Source: Salvia splendens (taxonomy: Eukaryota; Streptophyta; Magnoliopsida; Lamiales; Lamiaceae). Taken from it: DNA of 64,000 bases. Below the pieces are notes generated by a model. It saw only the letters and a program-made list of their open reading frames with translations. It ran no database searches and was not told the origin of the DNA. The translations under genes and the position numbers were made by a program. Position 1 is the stretch's first letter. The number at the start of each line of letters is the position of its first letter. Location of the stretch: the NCBI RefSeq assembly GCF_004379255.2, contig NC_056034.1:36624887-36688886 (forward strand), read 5' to 3'. This document shows, piece by piece, positions 10,603 to 20,692 of this stretch.

Positions 10603-12097
10603 TTAGAGCATCCACAATGGTTTTATGCTAGTCACAACTCCTCCTGTCACATCATCAGCACTAAAAATTTCTACTGCCACGTCATCAGGACAACCAACTG
10701 GACAAGCAATAGGCTAGCAATAAGCTAGCCACAATAAACAAAATTATAAAAAAACAAATAATTAACAATCACACAAAATACGGAATTAAATTTACAACAC
10801 AGATACGGAAAAATTCAATAATAATAGTAAAATTAAAAAAAGTACATTAATTAAAAAAATTACATTAATATAAAAAAAATTACATTAATATAAAAAAAAT
10901 TACATTAGTTAAAAAAAATCCCTCTTCCACACACGAGCCCCCGCCTCCGCCTCACTCCTCGTGGTCGTCGCCGTCGTCGCCGCCGTTATCGCCACTATCC
11001 GGGACCCCAACCTCTGCGGCATCTGAGCCCGCGTCTGAGCCCCCCAACCGTGCCGCGGCGGCATCCAAATCGACCTGCATACTCTCGAGCATTGAGTGAA
11101 GAAACCTCTTCTCCACGGGTCAGTTGCCGCCCTCCATTAAGCTAAGATCTTGTGCATCTGAGTCCGCGTTTGTTGACGCGCGAAGAAGGCGAGCTCGGTT
11201 GGCGACGAGCCAACAGGGGGGATGCCGACTGGACCTCCTGGGACCCCTGGGCGACCCCCCCCCCCGCTACCCGTTGCGCCCGCCTTTGCCCAACCGGGCG
11301 AGTGCAGCGAGTAAACGATAGAGGGGACGGGAACTCCTGAACATCCTCGGGGAGGTCGTGGGAACCGCCGCTGCTGCCGCTGTAATCACCGGCATAGTTC
11401 AGTCGCTGCTTCTTCGGCCGTCCAGCATCGACACCTGCCCGAAACTTCTCGGAGTCCATCAGGACCTCATAGCAGTTCCAGTAGGTGAACTCCTTATAAA
11501 GCCCGGGCACGGGGAAGACTTTCTCCGCTATCCTCCTGCAGTCCTCGCCAGTTTGGCCACTGGTCTGCATGCGGAGGGCGTTGGTGTACAAGCCCAAAAA
11601 TCGGGAGATCGCAGCCCTGATTCGGTCCCACCCCTTCCGGCACTCCTCCCCGCTGTGTGGCCTCCCCTTCAGGCAAAATGCCTTGTAAGGTGCTGATATT
11701 TTAGCCCACAAGTTGACGATCCTCTGATTGTTCGAAAGGAGGGGATCATCGCAAACACTCACCCAAGCCTTGGACAGCGCGACGTTCTCCGCATCCGTCC
11801 ACTTCCTCCGTGTCGGGCTGTCGTCATCATCCGGCTGCGACGACTCGCCGACCACCCTTTTGCCCTTCCCCTTGCCCTTCTTCTTCTTTGGTGCGCCCCG
11901 ACCCCGCCCTACTCCCCCCGTTTGAATGGGAGTGTTCGCATCCTCGAGATCTATCCCCAACTCCTCTAAGGAGAAAGTCTCACACCCAGCGAACTGCGTC
12001 TCCGAAGCAGTCAAAAAATCAAAACTGGGGCGATAGACATTGTCCCCCCCCCCCTCCGGCGTCCCCTGCATCCTGGGCTGCATCCCTAGGGGTGGGT

Positions 12098-12280
12098 CGA
12101 TACGGTATATCGTACCGACCGTGCCATACCGCATACCGTACCGGAAAGTACGGTATGACAAAATTCAATACAGATACCGTACCGAATTTTCGGTATACCA
12201 AAATTCTGGTATACCGGAAATTCGGTATGATATTTTTTGATACCGTTACCATACCGTTATTACGGTATACCGAAAAATAA
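12098..12280. repeat. Left subterminal CGGTATACCG repeat cluster of the hAT
   Basis: At least a dozen copies of (A)CGGTAT, ATACCG and their palindromic fusions occur in about 180 bp. By analogy with Ac/Ds, subterminal repeats are transposase-binding sites (inference). The partner cluster is at 15690-16015. Confidence 0.85.
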
Positions 12281-13271
12281 TCGGTTTCTTGATTTGTTCA
12301 TTTACTAATTGGTTTCTCGATTGTTCATTATTTTTTGCTATTGGTAATTCGTCCATCACTCTATTCAATTTTATATTTTGGTTAGCATGTTATCAAGTAT
12401 CATATTATATTTGTTGTTGCCGATGATGTTGATCTTTAAGTATCTTTTAATATATATTTATGGATTATTTTGATTACATATATTCAGAATTTTATCTCAT
12501 AATCGTGGTTAATGATAAAATGAAGGTACTTATTGATTATTTTTGGCTATTTAGACCAATAGTAGTAATAATTGGTCTTATAAATAAAATCTCCAAATAG
12601 ATTTACAAGTGTAATGAAATAAAGATTCATTTTTCCCCATAGACTTTAATTTCAATCTATCATTATAAACATGCATACAAATTCTCAAAAATATTAACAA
12701 GGCACGGTCTTCCTTTGATTTGAATAAATTTTTAAAATACTACCAAATAATATTTTTTTAATGTGAAAATACTAAAATTCAACATATATCAAAATTTGGC
12801 TCATTTGTTGGTTATGATGAGTATATTTTAAAGTTAAGGGTTTAGGATTTAGGTTTCAAGGTTTGGGTTTTTAGTGTATAGGGTCGCTATATTGCAATGA
12901 AATGAATCTCGACTAGAAAGTGTCTCACCAGTGCAATATTAAATTATTGCAACGTAAACTTGCTCCTACAGTTATAACTCAACGGTTAATTCATATTTTC
13001 ACATATTTAAAATGCTTTTTAATTTTAAGTCTGATATTTAAATGTCAAGACAGTTTATTAAAATGTCAACACAAATATGTGTTGAAATTTTAATGTGATC
13101 GTATTGACATTTTTTAGAAAAGGTAGCTTTTAAACACACTCTTGTGTCTATTTGGGGTTAATGTGATTGAAAAAGTATAATCCAAAGTAAGAGGATGTCG
13201 AATATTCTTGTGTTTATCATTTCACAACTTTTATTTCGCAAAATGAAATAAATATGAAGAAATTAAAATGA
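12281..13271. other. AT-rich interior of the hAT, leading to a Helitron end
   Basis: No coding sequence is recognisable. Part of this stretch should belong to the Helitron that ends at 13299, but its 5' end (expected to begin TC after an A) could not be located. Confidence 0.5.
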
Positions 13272-13299
13272 CCCGTGCATCGCACGGGCGTGACACTAG
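13272..13299 (+). mobile_element. Helitron 3' terminus (plus orientation)
   Basis: The hairpin CCCGTGCATCGCACGGG at 13272-13288 is followed by CGTGACA and the terminal CTAG at 13296-13299, then a T. This is the Helitron 3' signature: a short GC-rich hairpin about 10 bp before a CTRR end at a T. The stem is shared with the other two termini in this window. Confidence 0.85.
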
Positions 13300-13834
13300 T
13301 TAGTAATTTAAATTGGACATTTATTTCTCTTTAAGAATTAAGAATGACTGATCAGTATCTTATTTATTCATCCTTCAATTTAAGTAGTATATAAAATAAG
13401 ATAACATACAATGAATTAAACACTAATTAAACGATTTGATTCATTTTCAGCTGCACATATTTTTAATTGACATTTTATGAAGTGGGACGAAGAATAAAAC
13501 AAAATTTTTAATTACTTTGTATATTTGGAATATGACATTACACAAAGAATCATATACTAAATGGTGTGAGTTAATACAAATTCTTTCAAATGTGCTCTGT
13601 TGAAACATATTCCCGATATCGTATTTCCAATCTTCTTTCGGTGTTATGTGCTATTGTGTTTATTATATTTAATAGGATGAGTTGATAAAAAAATAATTCA
13701 GGTTAATTTTGAATTTGTTTGAATAAATTTGAATGTTTAATTTTATTGTATTAATTGATGTATTAATTTTTTTAATATAATATATATAAATGTAATATAT
13801 ATATTACAACATATTTAATATTAATATATATATA

Positions 13835-15650
13835 GGGGAGCGTTATTCTCCTTTTCACATCTTAGATCCTTTTTCCTTCTTAATATTACGCGTTAGATCT
13901 AAGGCATCAACGGATCAGATTGATTCTATAAAACTGGTTCCGTGTTGCATTATAGAAGGTGGTTGTATGCATTACAGGGTTATTATTGTCATTTGACAGA
14001 AAAGTAACTGCCACATTTTGGTATCTGCGAATAATGCACCACATGGTCACGAGTAATGCATATAATTGACTATATAATGCACAATATGTGAACTGCAATG
14101 CATACGAATAAGATGTACCATGTTATGATGTTTGGACACACGTTTCTTGTTTCCCCTAAGGGTTTAATAAGCTTAGGGGCTAGGGTATAGTACGTAGACA
14201 CGTATGTAATCTTCACATGGTAACGAGTAATGGATATAATTGACTATATAATGCACAATTTGTGAACTGCAATGCATACGAACAAGATGTGTTGTGTTAT
14301 GATGTTTGACACACGTTTCTTGTTTCCCTTAAGGGTTTAATAAGCTTAGCGGCTAGGGTATAGTACGTACGCATTAATAACAAATTATAAAACGATACGA
14401 ATAATTCACCAAATTGTCACGAGTAATGGATGTTATTAACTATATAATGCACAATATGTGAACTGCAATGCATACGAATAAGATGTACCATGTTATGATG
14501 TTTGACACACGTTTCCTGTTCCCCCTAAGGGTTTAATAAACTTAGGGGCTAGGGTATAGTACGTAGACATTACTAACAAATTGTTGTTATTGGAATATAC
14601 GTATGTGCATTATTTGGTTTAGGTAGTGCATTATGTAGCTGTTAATTGTCATTATCTCAGTATATTATGCATTATTAGAGGTATTGTGTATATGGGTTAA
14701 TCAACGGATTGAAGATTACATACGTGCATTTAGTAATGTCTACGTACTATACCCTAGCCCCTAAGCTTATTAAACCCTTAGGGGAAACAAGAAACGTGTG
14801 TCAAACATCATAACATGGTACATCTTATTCGTATGCATTGCAGTTCACATATTGTGCATTATATAGTTAATAACATCCATTACTCGTGAAAATTTGGTGA
14901 ATTATTCGTATCGTTTTATAATTTGTTATTAATGCGTACGTACTATACCCTAGCCCCTAAGCTTATTAAACCCTTAGGGGAAACAAGAAACGTGTGTCAA
15001 ACATTATAACATGGTACATCTTATTCGTATGCATTACAGTTCACATATTGTGCATTATATAGTTAATAACATCCATTACTCGTGACAATTTGGTGAATTA
15101 TTCGTATCGTTTTATAATTTGTTATTAATGCGTACGTACTATACCCTAGCCCCTAAGCTTATTAAAGCCTTAGGGGAAACAAGAAACGTGTGTCAAACAT
15201 CATAACACAGCACATCTTGTTCGTATGCATTGCAGTTCACAAATTGTGCATTATATAGTCAATTATATCCATTACTCGTTACCATGTGAAGATTACATAC
15301 ATGTCTACGTACTATACCCTAGCCCCTAAGCTTATTAAACCCTTAGGGGAAACAAGAAACGTGTGTCAAACATCATAACACAGCACATCTTGTTCGTATG
15401 CATTGCAGTTCACATATTGTGCATTATATAGGCAATTATATGCATTACTCGTGACCATGTGGTGCATTATTCGTAGCGGTTTCCAGCCATTATTAGATTA
15501 CTATTGTACCCTCATAATGCACAAAATAGGACAAATAATACAACACGGGATTAATTACCCAATGTTGATCTTGACCGTCCATTTCTCTAATCTAATGGCT
15601 GATATTAAGAAGGAAAAAGGAGGAAATATAGGAAAAGGAAATGAATACAT

Positions 15651-15653
<3 letters not shown>
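13835..15653. mobile_element. Foldback/long inverted-repeat element flanked by (TA)n
   Basis: The ends are GGGGAGCGTTATTCTCC on the left and the partner ...GAATACATCCC on the right, sharing the block CTTTTTCCTTCTTAATAT (13869-13886 and complement 15602-15619). The arms continue as an inverted repeat of about 700-800 bp built from internal tandem units, with the turn near 14640. It is bounded by TATATATA (13827-13834) and a (TA)n tract (15654-15682). There is no coding capacity. Confidence 0.8.
14122..15379. repeat. Inverted array of ~170-196-bp units (three left, four right)
   Basis: The core GTACTATACCCTAGCCCCTA...AAACGTGTGTCAAACATCATAAC occurs in reverse orientation at 14122-14199, 14296-14372 and 14492-14569, and in forward orientation at 14738-14814, 14934-15010, 15130-15206 and 15303-15379. 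Between the cores lie conserved spacers rich in ATGCAT, ATAATGCAC and CGTATGCATTGCAGTTCAC. Confidence 0.92.

Positions 15654-15682
<29 letters not shown>
15654..15682. repeat. (TA)n microsatellite at the right edge of the foldback element
   Basis: About 14 TA dinucleotides directly after the terminal CCC of the element. Confidence 0.9.
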
Positions 15683-15686
<4 letters not shown>

Positions 15687-15689
15687 ATC

Positions 15690-16015
15690 TATCGGTATAT
15701 ATATACCACGGTATACCGAATCTTCGGTATATATATAATAATCTATCGGTATACCGGTATACCACGGTATACCGAATCTTCGGTATATACCGAATATTCG
15801 GTATACCATGGTATACCGGTATATACCGAAGTTTCGGTATACCGTGGATTCGGTATACCGCGGTATACCGCGATATAGAAAAATTGATACCGTTACCGTA
15901 CCGAAACACTGCGGTACGGTATCATACTGTACCGGAAACTGCTGTATACCGAAAAATCGGTATTTTCGGTATTTTTCATGTACGGTAAGTCCGGTATTAC
16001 TGTATTTCGGTATAA
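15690..16015. repeat. Right subterminal CGGTATACCG repeat cluster of the hAT
   Basis: A dense series of CGGTATACCG, CGGTATATACCG, ACCACGGTATACCG and GAATCTTCGGTATA motifs, more than 20 half-sites in about 325 bp, mirroring the left cluster. Confidence 0.88.
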
Positions 16016-16983
16016 TTTCCCACCCTTATGCATCCCCGGCTGCCACCCCCGCATCATCTGCATCCCGGCTGCCCACCCTGGCATCATCTGCATCCCGGGT
16101 TGCATCCCTGGTACCCCCTGCCCGCCCTGCATCCCCTGCCATCCCGGCATACTACCCCCGGTTGCCATCCCGGGCATCATCTGCTGCCAAGGGTACATGT
16201 TGTAGTACCCGGCCATCGGACCCCATCCACCTCCCACGGGTACCATGAGAGTTTGAGACCCGCTCGTCACTGGAAACCCCTCGTTGTTGTTCTCCATTTT
16301 GCTTTATTGCTCTTGTACAGAAATTAAGAGAGAGAGAAAATTCGTTAAAACAAGCGGTGTGAATGAAAATGACGTGCAAATCGCGTATATATAGTGTTTC
16401 GAACATTTTTTTTAAAAAAGAAAGTGCTGGCCGATGCGCTCGCCGATCGCCCGCCTACAATGGCGGCCAGTCGATCGGCGAGTGCATCGGCCAGTGCCCG
16501 AGAATCGGAGTCCGCTCGCCGATTTTTTCGCCGATTTGGCGCTAGCCGACTCCAATGGTTCGGCGAGCGAACCGGCTAGCCGGTCCGCTAGCCGCCATTG
16601 GAGATGCTCTTAGGGTCATCAGTATTAGTTAATTTAATTCTTTTATAATTTAATATCCTAATGTAGTGGAAGTAATTATAGCTAAAACGTTTTGGGCTAG
16701 TTTTTTTCATTTTGGGCTCTTTTTAATTTAACAATTGGTCCATCTTTTATTCTATTTGGGCTATTTTGTTTGTCATTTTAATATATTCTTATTTGGGCCA
16801 CTTGGAACACATTGTTTGGGCTATAGTCTTATATCTATTAGTTGCCTTATTTTTTTGCATGGAATGTTTTTATTTAAAATGTGTATATTAAATAAAAATA
16901 AATTGAGAAATAAATATTTTAATTTTTTTTATTAGTGTGTGATTTAGTTGAATTATACCCATTTTTAAGTTATTTTTTGTGTA

Positions 16984-18476
16984 GCTAATGTAGGTGCATC
17001 GGTTCAAAGTTCAATATCTACGAATGATATTGTTTCCGATCAAACTAATTTATGCACGGGATCTGATAGTATCATTTCTTCATCTATTGAAAATCAAAAT
17101 GGAGGTATTTTTTTTTATCAAAATGTGCCTACTACTTTTTGATATTTTGGGAGTAGTATACTTTGTTGTAAAATCTTTTGTATAGTTTTAGTTGCAATTT
17201 TTTTGTCCAAATTAGTTCATTATTTTATTTTTGTCAATTATATGTCAATTTATATATCATTTTTCATATTAAAAATAATGTAGAATTAATATTTATGTTT
17301 TACATTTTCTACATTATTTTTAATGAAGATAATGTGTTATAAACTAACTTGGTGTTACATTTACTAATTTTAAGTTATATTTCTCTATCTAATGTAGTTC
17401 TATCGGTTCAAAGCTCAATAGCTACGAGTGGTATTGTTCTTGGTCGAACTAATACATGCACGGGATCTGATCGTACCAATTTTTCTTCTATTGTAAATCA
17501 AAATGGAGGTATGATTTTTTAAACTTTGAATTATTAGGCATGAATGCTTATTATATTTCTATTTTCTTAATATTTTCTTTTCTTTTTTGTTTTGCAGAAT
17601 ATTAGAATATTGGCGATGCTTTATTAAATTGTTCACATATGAACTAATGGTTTGTTGTTGCTCTCCTGAGCCTTCTTTCTTATTTTCACTCTTTGATATT
17701 TACTTACACATATTTTCTGTCTATTCATTTTAAAGTAGCATTATAAAATTTTAGTATAATTTTATTTAGAGTAAATCAAAAATAAATTCCCTAAACTTGC
17801 ATAGCACAACGATATTATATATTCAAGCAATGTTAAAAAATTAACTACACAAACGAGGAGATGGTACTCATCTTGTAATATTGTGACAAAATAATTTTTG
17901 TTGTAATTATGTTGTTTGTATAAAATAACAAATAAAATTAAATAGATATGACAAGATTAACAAAAATATAATGCTTTAAACATAGATACTATATCACACA
18001 TTAAGTATTAAAAATGCTACTCTTAATGCGATACGTGGAAGTTATGACAATATAAGCTTAATATAATATTTGCAATATTAAAAAATAAATATATTGAGGT
18101 AGACAAATGATAATATGGTGCCGTGTTAGACTAATTATAAAAATAAACATAATATATTTAGAAGAAATATGTTATATGAAACACCTGATTAATTACGATA
18201 TAAATATTTTGTAAGTATATTATGATTTGATATTCACTATGTGTTATTTATTATTATTTAAAATTATTTAATATTTTTTATTTGAATTACAAATTATTAA
18301 TTTAATTATATTTTGTTGTCTTTGATCCTATCAATATTTTTTTTTGTGTAGCCAATGTTGATAGTTATGTTCAAAGTCTCATAATTATAAGTGATGTTGC
18401 TCTTGATCAACATAATTCACGTATTGTGAATAACATTAATTTACATTCGTCGACTTTAAATCAAGATGGAGGTATT
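16984..18476 (+). repeat. Three diverged copies of an exon-like module
   Basis: Modules at about 16986-17105, 17395-17508 and 18354-18473 each follow a TGTGTAG or similar acceptor-like site and end GGAGGTA. Their translations run parallel: NVGASVQSSISTNDIV, NVVLSVQSSIATSGIV and NVDSYVQSLIIISDVA, each ending ENQNGG, VNQNGG or LNQDGG. The spacers are AT-rich and intron-like. The modules lie upstream of the Helitron helicase remnant in the same orientation, so they may come from its N-terminal coding part or from captured sequence; the product is unknown. Confidence 0.7.
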
Positions 18477-18829
18477 TTTTATTTATGTATCCAGATTCCT
18501 AATATGACATCTCCTCCTGGAAGTCCTACATTAGTTGATGTTCTCTAAAAACTAGAAAGGTGCTCATTATTTGAAAAATATAATGTCATATAATTAATTT
18601 GGATTTTTCCTCTTTGATCTTTAGTCGTACTTTTTCCTTTATTTGTATTATATATCTTATTTTAACTAACTCATTCTCTTTTATTCTTATTCACATATCT
18701 CCCTTTTGTCATTTGTTTTATTTTATTTTATTTTACTCCACTCATATTATAAATCAAAATTGTATAAAATCATTTGTCGAATGTGAAAATATTTCATTTA
18801 GAGTGAGTTTGTGGTGTGTTCTTTTGGTT

Positions 18830-19348
18830 TAGCTGAGATACATTCTGTTGAGTTTTTGATTAACTTGAAGTGTTCAGGTACACCTAATCATGAATTGTTG
18901 TTGAAAGTTGGTACTCATGTAATGCTGCTAAGGAATATAGATCACTAGAATGGATTATGTAATGGCACAAGATTGCTAATTACACGATTAGGTGATTATG
19001 TTTTGGAGGCACAAGTGTTGAGTGGCTATAATGTTGGGCATAAAGTTGATCCCTCGAATGTCTTTAATTCCTTCTGATCCAAGATTGCCATTCAAATTTC
19101 AACGACGACAATTTCCTTTGCCTGTGTCGTATGCAATGACAATTAACAAAAGTCAAGGTCAATCTTTGGCTCATATTGAGTCATTTTTATGAAAATCAGT
19201 CTTCAGTCATGGACAATTGTATGTTGCTATATCTAGAGTTACGAGTCGTGCAGGTCTGAAGATTTTGGTTTGTAAACATGCGGATGATGATAGTAGGGGT
19301 GATTCGACTGTTAATGTTGTTTACAAAGAGGTTTTCCAAAACTTATGA
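18830..19348 (+). pseudogene. Helitron RepHel helicase, C-terminal Pif1-like fragment
   Basis: The translation gives EFLINLKCSGTPNHELLLKV, GTHVMLLRNIDH, NGLCNGTRLLITRLGDYVLE, then after a frameshift near 19052 SDPRLPFKFQRRQFPLPVSY, AMTINKSQGQSLAHI and VFSHGQLYVAISRVTSRAGL, ending VVYKEVFQNL-stop. These are the late motifs of the SF1 Pif1-like helicase of plant Helitrons, which unwinds DNA during rolling-circle transposition. In-frame stops (near 18946 and 19190) and the frameshift make it dead. The Rep nuclease domain and helicase motifs I-III are missing. The Helitron 3' end lies 225 bp downstream. Confidence 0.9.
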
Positions 19349-19544
19349 ACTATTGGTGTTTTGTAGATCATATTTTGGTGAGATGTTTATTTTGTTCCCT
19401 TTATTCGGTTGTTAATTTTTTGTCTTTATTTGCACATGTTTATGTTCTTTCTCTTTCTATTATGTATTTATTTTTACTACTATTTTATTCTAACTAACTT
19501 ATACTCTTTTATCTTTATTTACACATAATTTAAAAATCTTATGT

Positions 19545-19573
19545 CCCGTGCATAGCACGGGTATTGACACTAG
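19545..19573 (+). mobile_element. Helitron 3' terminus (plus orientation)
   Basis: The hairpin CCCGTGCATAGCACGGG at 19545-19561, then TATTGACA and CTAG at 19570-19573 followed by T. It closes the Helitron carrying the helicase fragment at 18830-19348. The 5' end was not found; it must lie right of 16612 if the element does not span the Harbinger. Confidence 0.88.
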
Positions 19574-19682
19574 TATAACAAAATGTACTAAATTAAAACA
19601 CGAATGAAACTTTTTGTATGATTTATATAAACTTCAAACATTTTATACTAATATGAAATAAATGTGAAACATTTTGCATGAA

Positions 19683-19711
19683 CTAGTGTTATCACCCGTG
19701 CTATGCACGGG
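19683..19711 (-). mobile_element. Helitron 3' terminus (minus orientation)
   Basis: Reading the minus strand: the hairpin CCCGTGCATAGCACGGG (19711-19695), then TGATAACA and CTAG ending at 19683, then T. The Helitron body extends to the right. Its first few hundred bases (about 19920-20070) are homologous, in reverse, to 18600-18760 of the plus Helitron. Confidence 0.85.
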
Positions 19712-20689
19712 ATATAAGATTTTCAAATAATAAAGAAAAATAATAAGGTAAGTAGTTTAAGAAAAAAGATAATAAGAATATAATGATGTTTGGTTAAGAA
19801 TATGTGTTAATTACAGTAAGTATTCATAACATTATAAAACGCTTAAAAAATTATAAATAATAACAAACAAAGGAATATACTCTTCCCAACCCACTATAAA
19901 TGAAGCATTTCACGTTCGGCAAATGATATTTTACAACTTTAATTTATGATCTGAGTGGAGTAGAATAAAATAAAATAAATGACAAAGAGGAGACGTGACT
20001 AAGGACCAAAAAGTATGAGTTTGTTAGAATAAAATATACACAAATAAAGAAAATGTGCAATTAAAGATCAAAGAGGACAAAACTCATATAATTTGAATAA
20101 ATAAATAGCTCTAACAGTTTTGATCAACAAAACATATATATACATAAATAGGAACAAAAACTTAGAAAAATAACAATAAATCAGTAGTTCATAATTTTTC
20201 AGTTATTGAATACAATTCTAAAAATATATACTTCCTCTGTCTCACTCTTAGTGAAACATTCACCACAAGATTTTATAAACATTTTTATTTTGTGCGTCTC
20301 ACTCCTAGTGAAGCATTCACCACAAGATTTTATACATTTTTATTTTGTGCGTTGAGTGGAGAAAAAATAAAGTAGAGATATACTAATAAACTGGATATAA
20401 TAATGTTTCCATTTTAGAAAATGTGCTAAATATGAATGAAAATTTATATTTAATATAAAATTCAGATAATTTTAATACACTATAAAAATATTAAATTTGC
20501 ATACTCCTTCCGTCCCATAAAAATATATATACTTTTTATTTATTTTTGGCTTATAAAACTATGGATATTTCCATTTACGGAAAGTTATCTCAATTTATTA
20601 CCCATAAACATCAAGTAATTTACTATACAATTTATACCCCGTTAAAACACTACTAATAATAATGGGATCTCAATCATCTCATAAGACAA
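19712..20689. other. AT-rich body of the minus Helitron and unassigned sequence
   Basis: No coding sequence is seen. A degenerate direct repeat of about 65 bp (20238-20350, CTCACTCTTAGTGAAACATTC-like units ending TTTTATTTTGTGCGT) and a Stowaway-like start at about 20505 (CTCCTTCCGTCCCATAAAAA) are the only landmarks. Confidence 0.5.
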
Positions 20690-20692
20690 TAA

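Larger units (their letters stand above)
12087..16028. mobile_element. hAT-like element without transposase, nested in Harbinger ORF1
   Basis: The ends are TAGGGGTGGG on the left and CCCACCCTTA on the right, a typical short hAT terminal repeat. An exact 8-bp target duplication TGCATCCC lies at 12079-12086 and 16029-16036. Joining the flanks restores the ORF1 Met/Pro/Gly-rich frame. Both subterminal regions are packed with CGGTATACCG-type repeats. No hAT transposase is present; the interior is occupied by a Helitron terminus and a foldback element. Confidence 0.93.
10952..16297 (-). pseudogene. Harbinger ORF1 (SANT/trihelix, NAM-associated type), split by a hAT insertion
   Basis: The ATG is at 16297 on the minus strand. 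The N-terminal part (16297-16037) is Gly/Met/Pro-rich, with MQGMQPGM-like repeats. The frame is cut by the hAT at 12087-16028 and continues at 12086 with the same GMQP-rich style. Next come an acidic stretch, a KKKKGKGKGKR nuclear-localisation-like cluster, and a SANT/trihelix domain from RRKWTDAENVALSKAW to WDRIRAAISRF, followed by YWNCYEVLMDSEKF. In Harbinger elements ORF1 is a Myb-like DNA-binding partner that helps the transposase reach the nucleus and the element ends. Past a C-run near 11257 the natural frame is shifted by one base; it can be followed through one stop to an acidic tail ending at 10952. Not functional as it stands. Confidence 0.85.
10606..16609 (-). mobile_element. PIF/Harbinger-like element, family A, carrying ORF1 and a nested hAT
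   Basis: The terminal inverted repeats are GAGCATCCACAATGG on the left and CCATTGGAGATGCTC on the right, with a TTA target duplication at 10603-10605 and 16610-16612, as expected for the PIF/Harbinger superfamily. It encodes a trihelix/SANT-like ORF1 on the minus strand but no DDE transposase (ORF2). Without the nested hAT it would be about 2.05 kb. The right subterminal 170 bp is rich in CGATCGGCGAGC-like palindromes. Both ends match the deleted relative at 24416-25442. Confidence 0.9.

Noticed and set aside
15592..15988. Tyr/Arg-rich frames on both strands (IYRRFGIP-like)
   Set aside because: Produced by CGGTATACCG repeats and (TA)n; low-complexity translation of hAT subterminal repeats.
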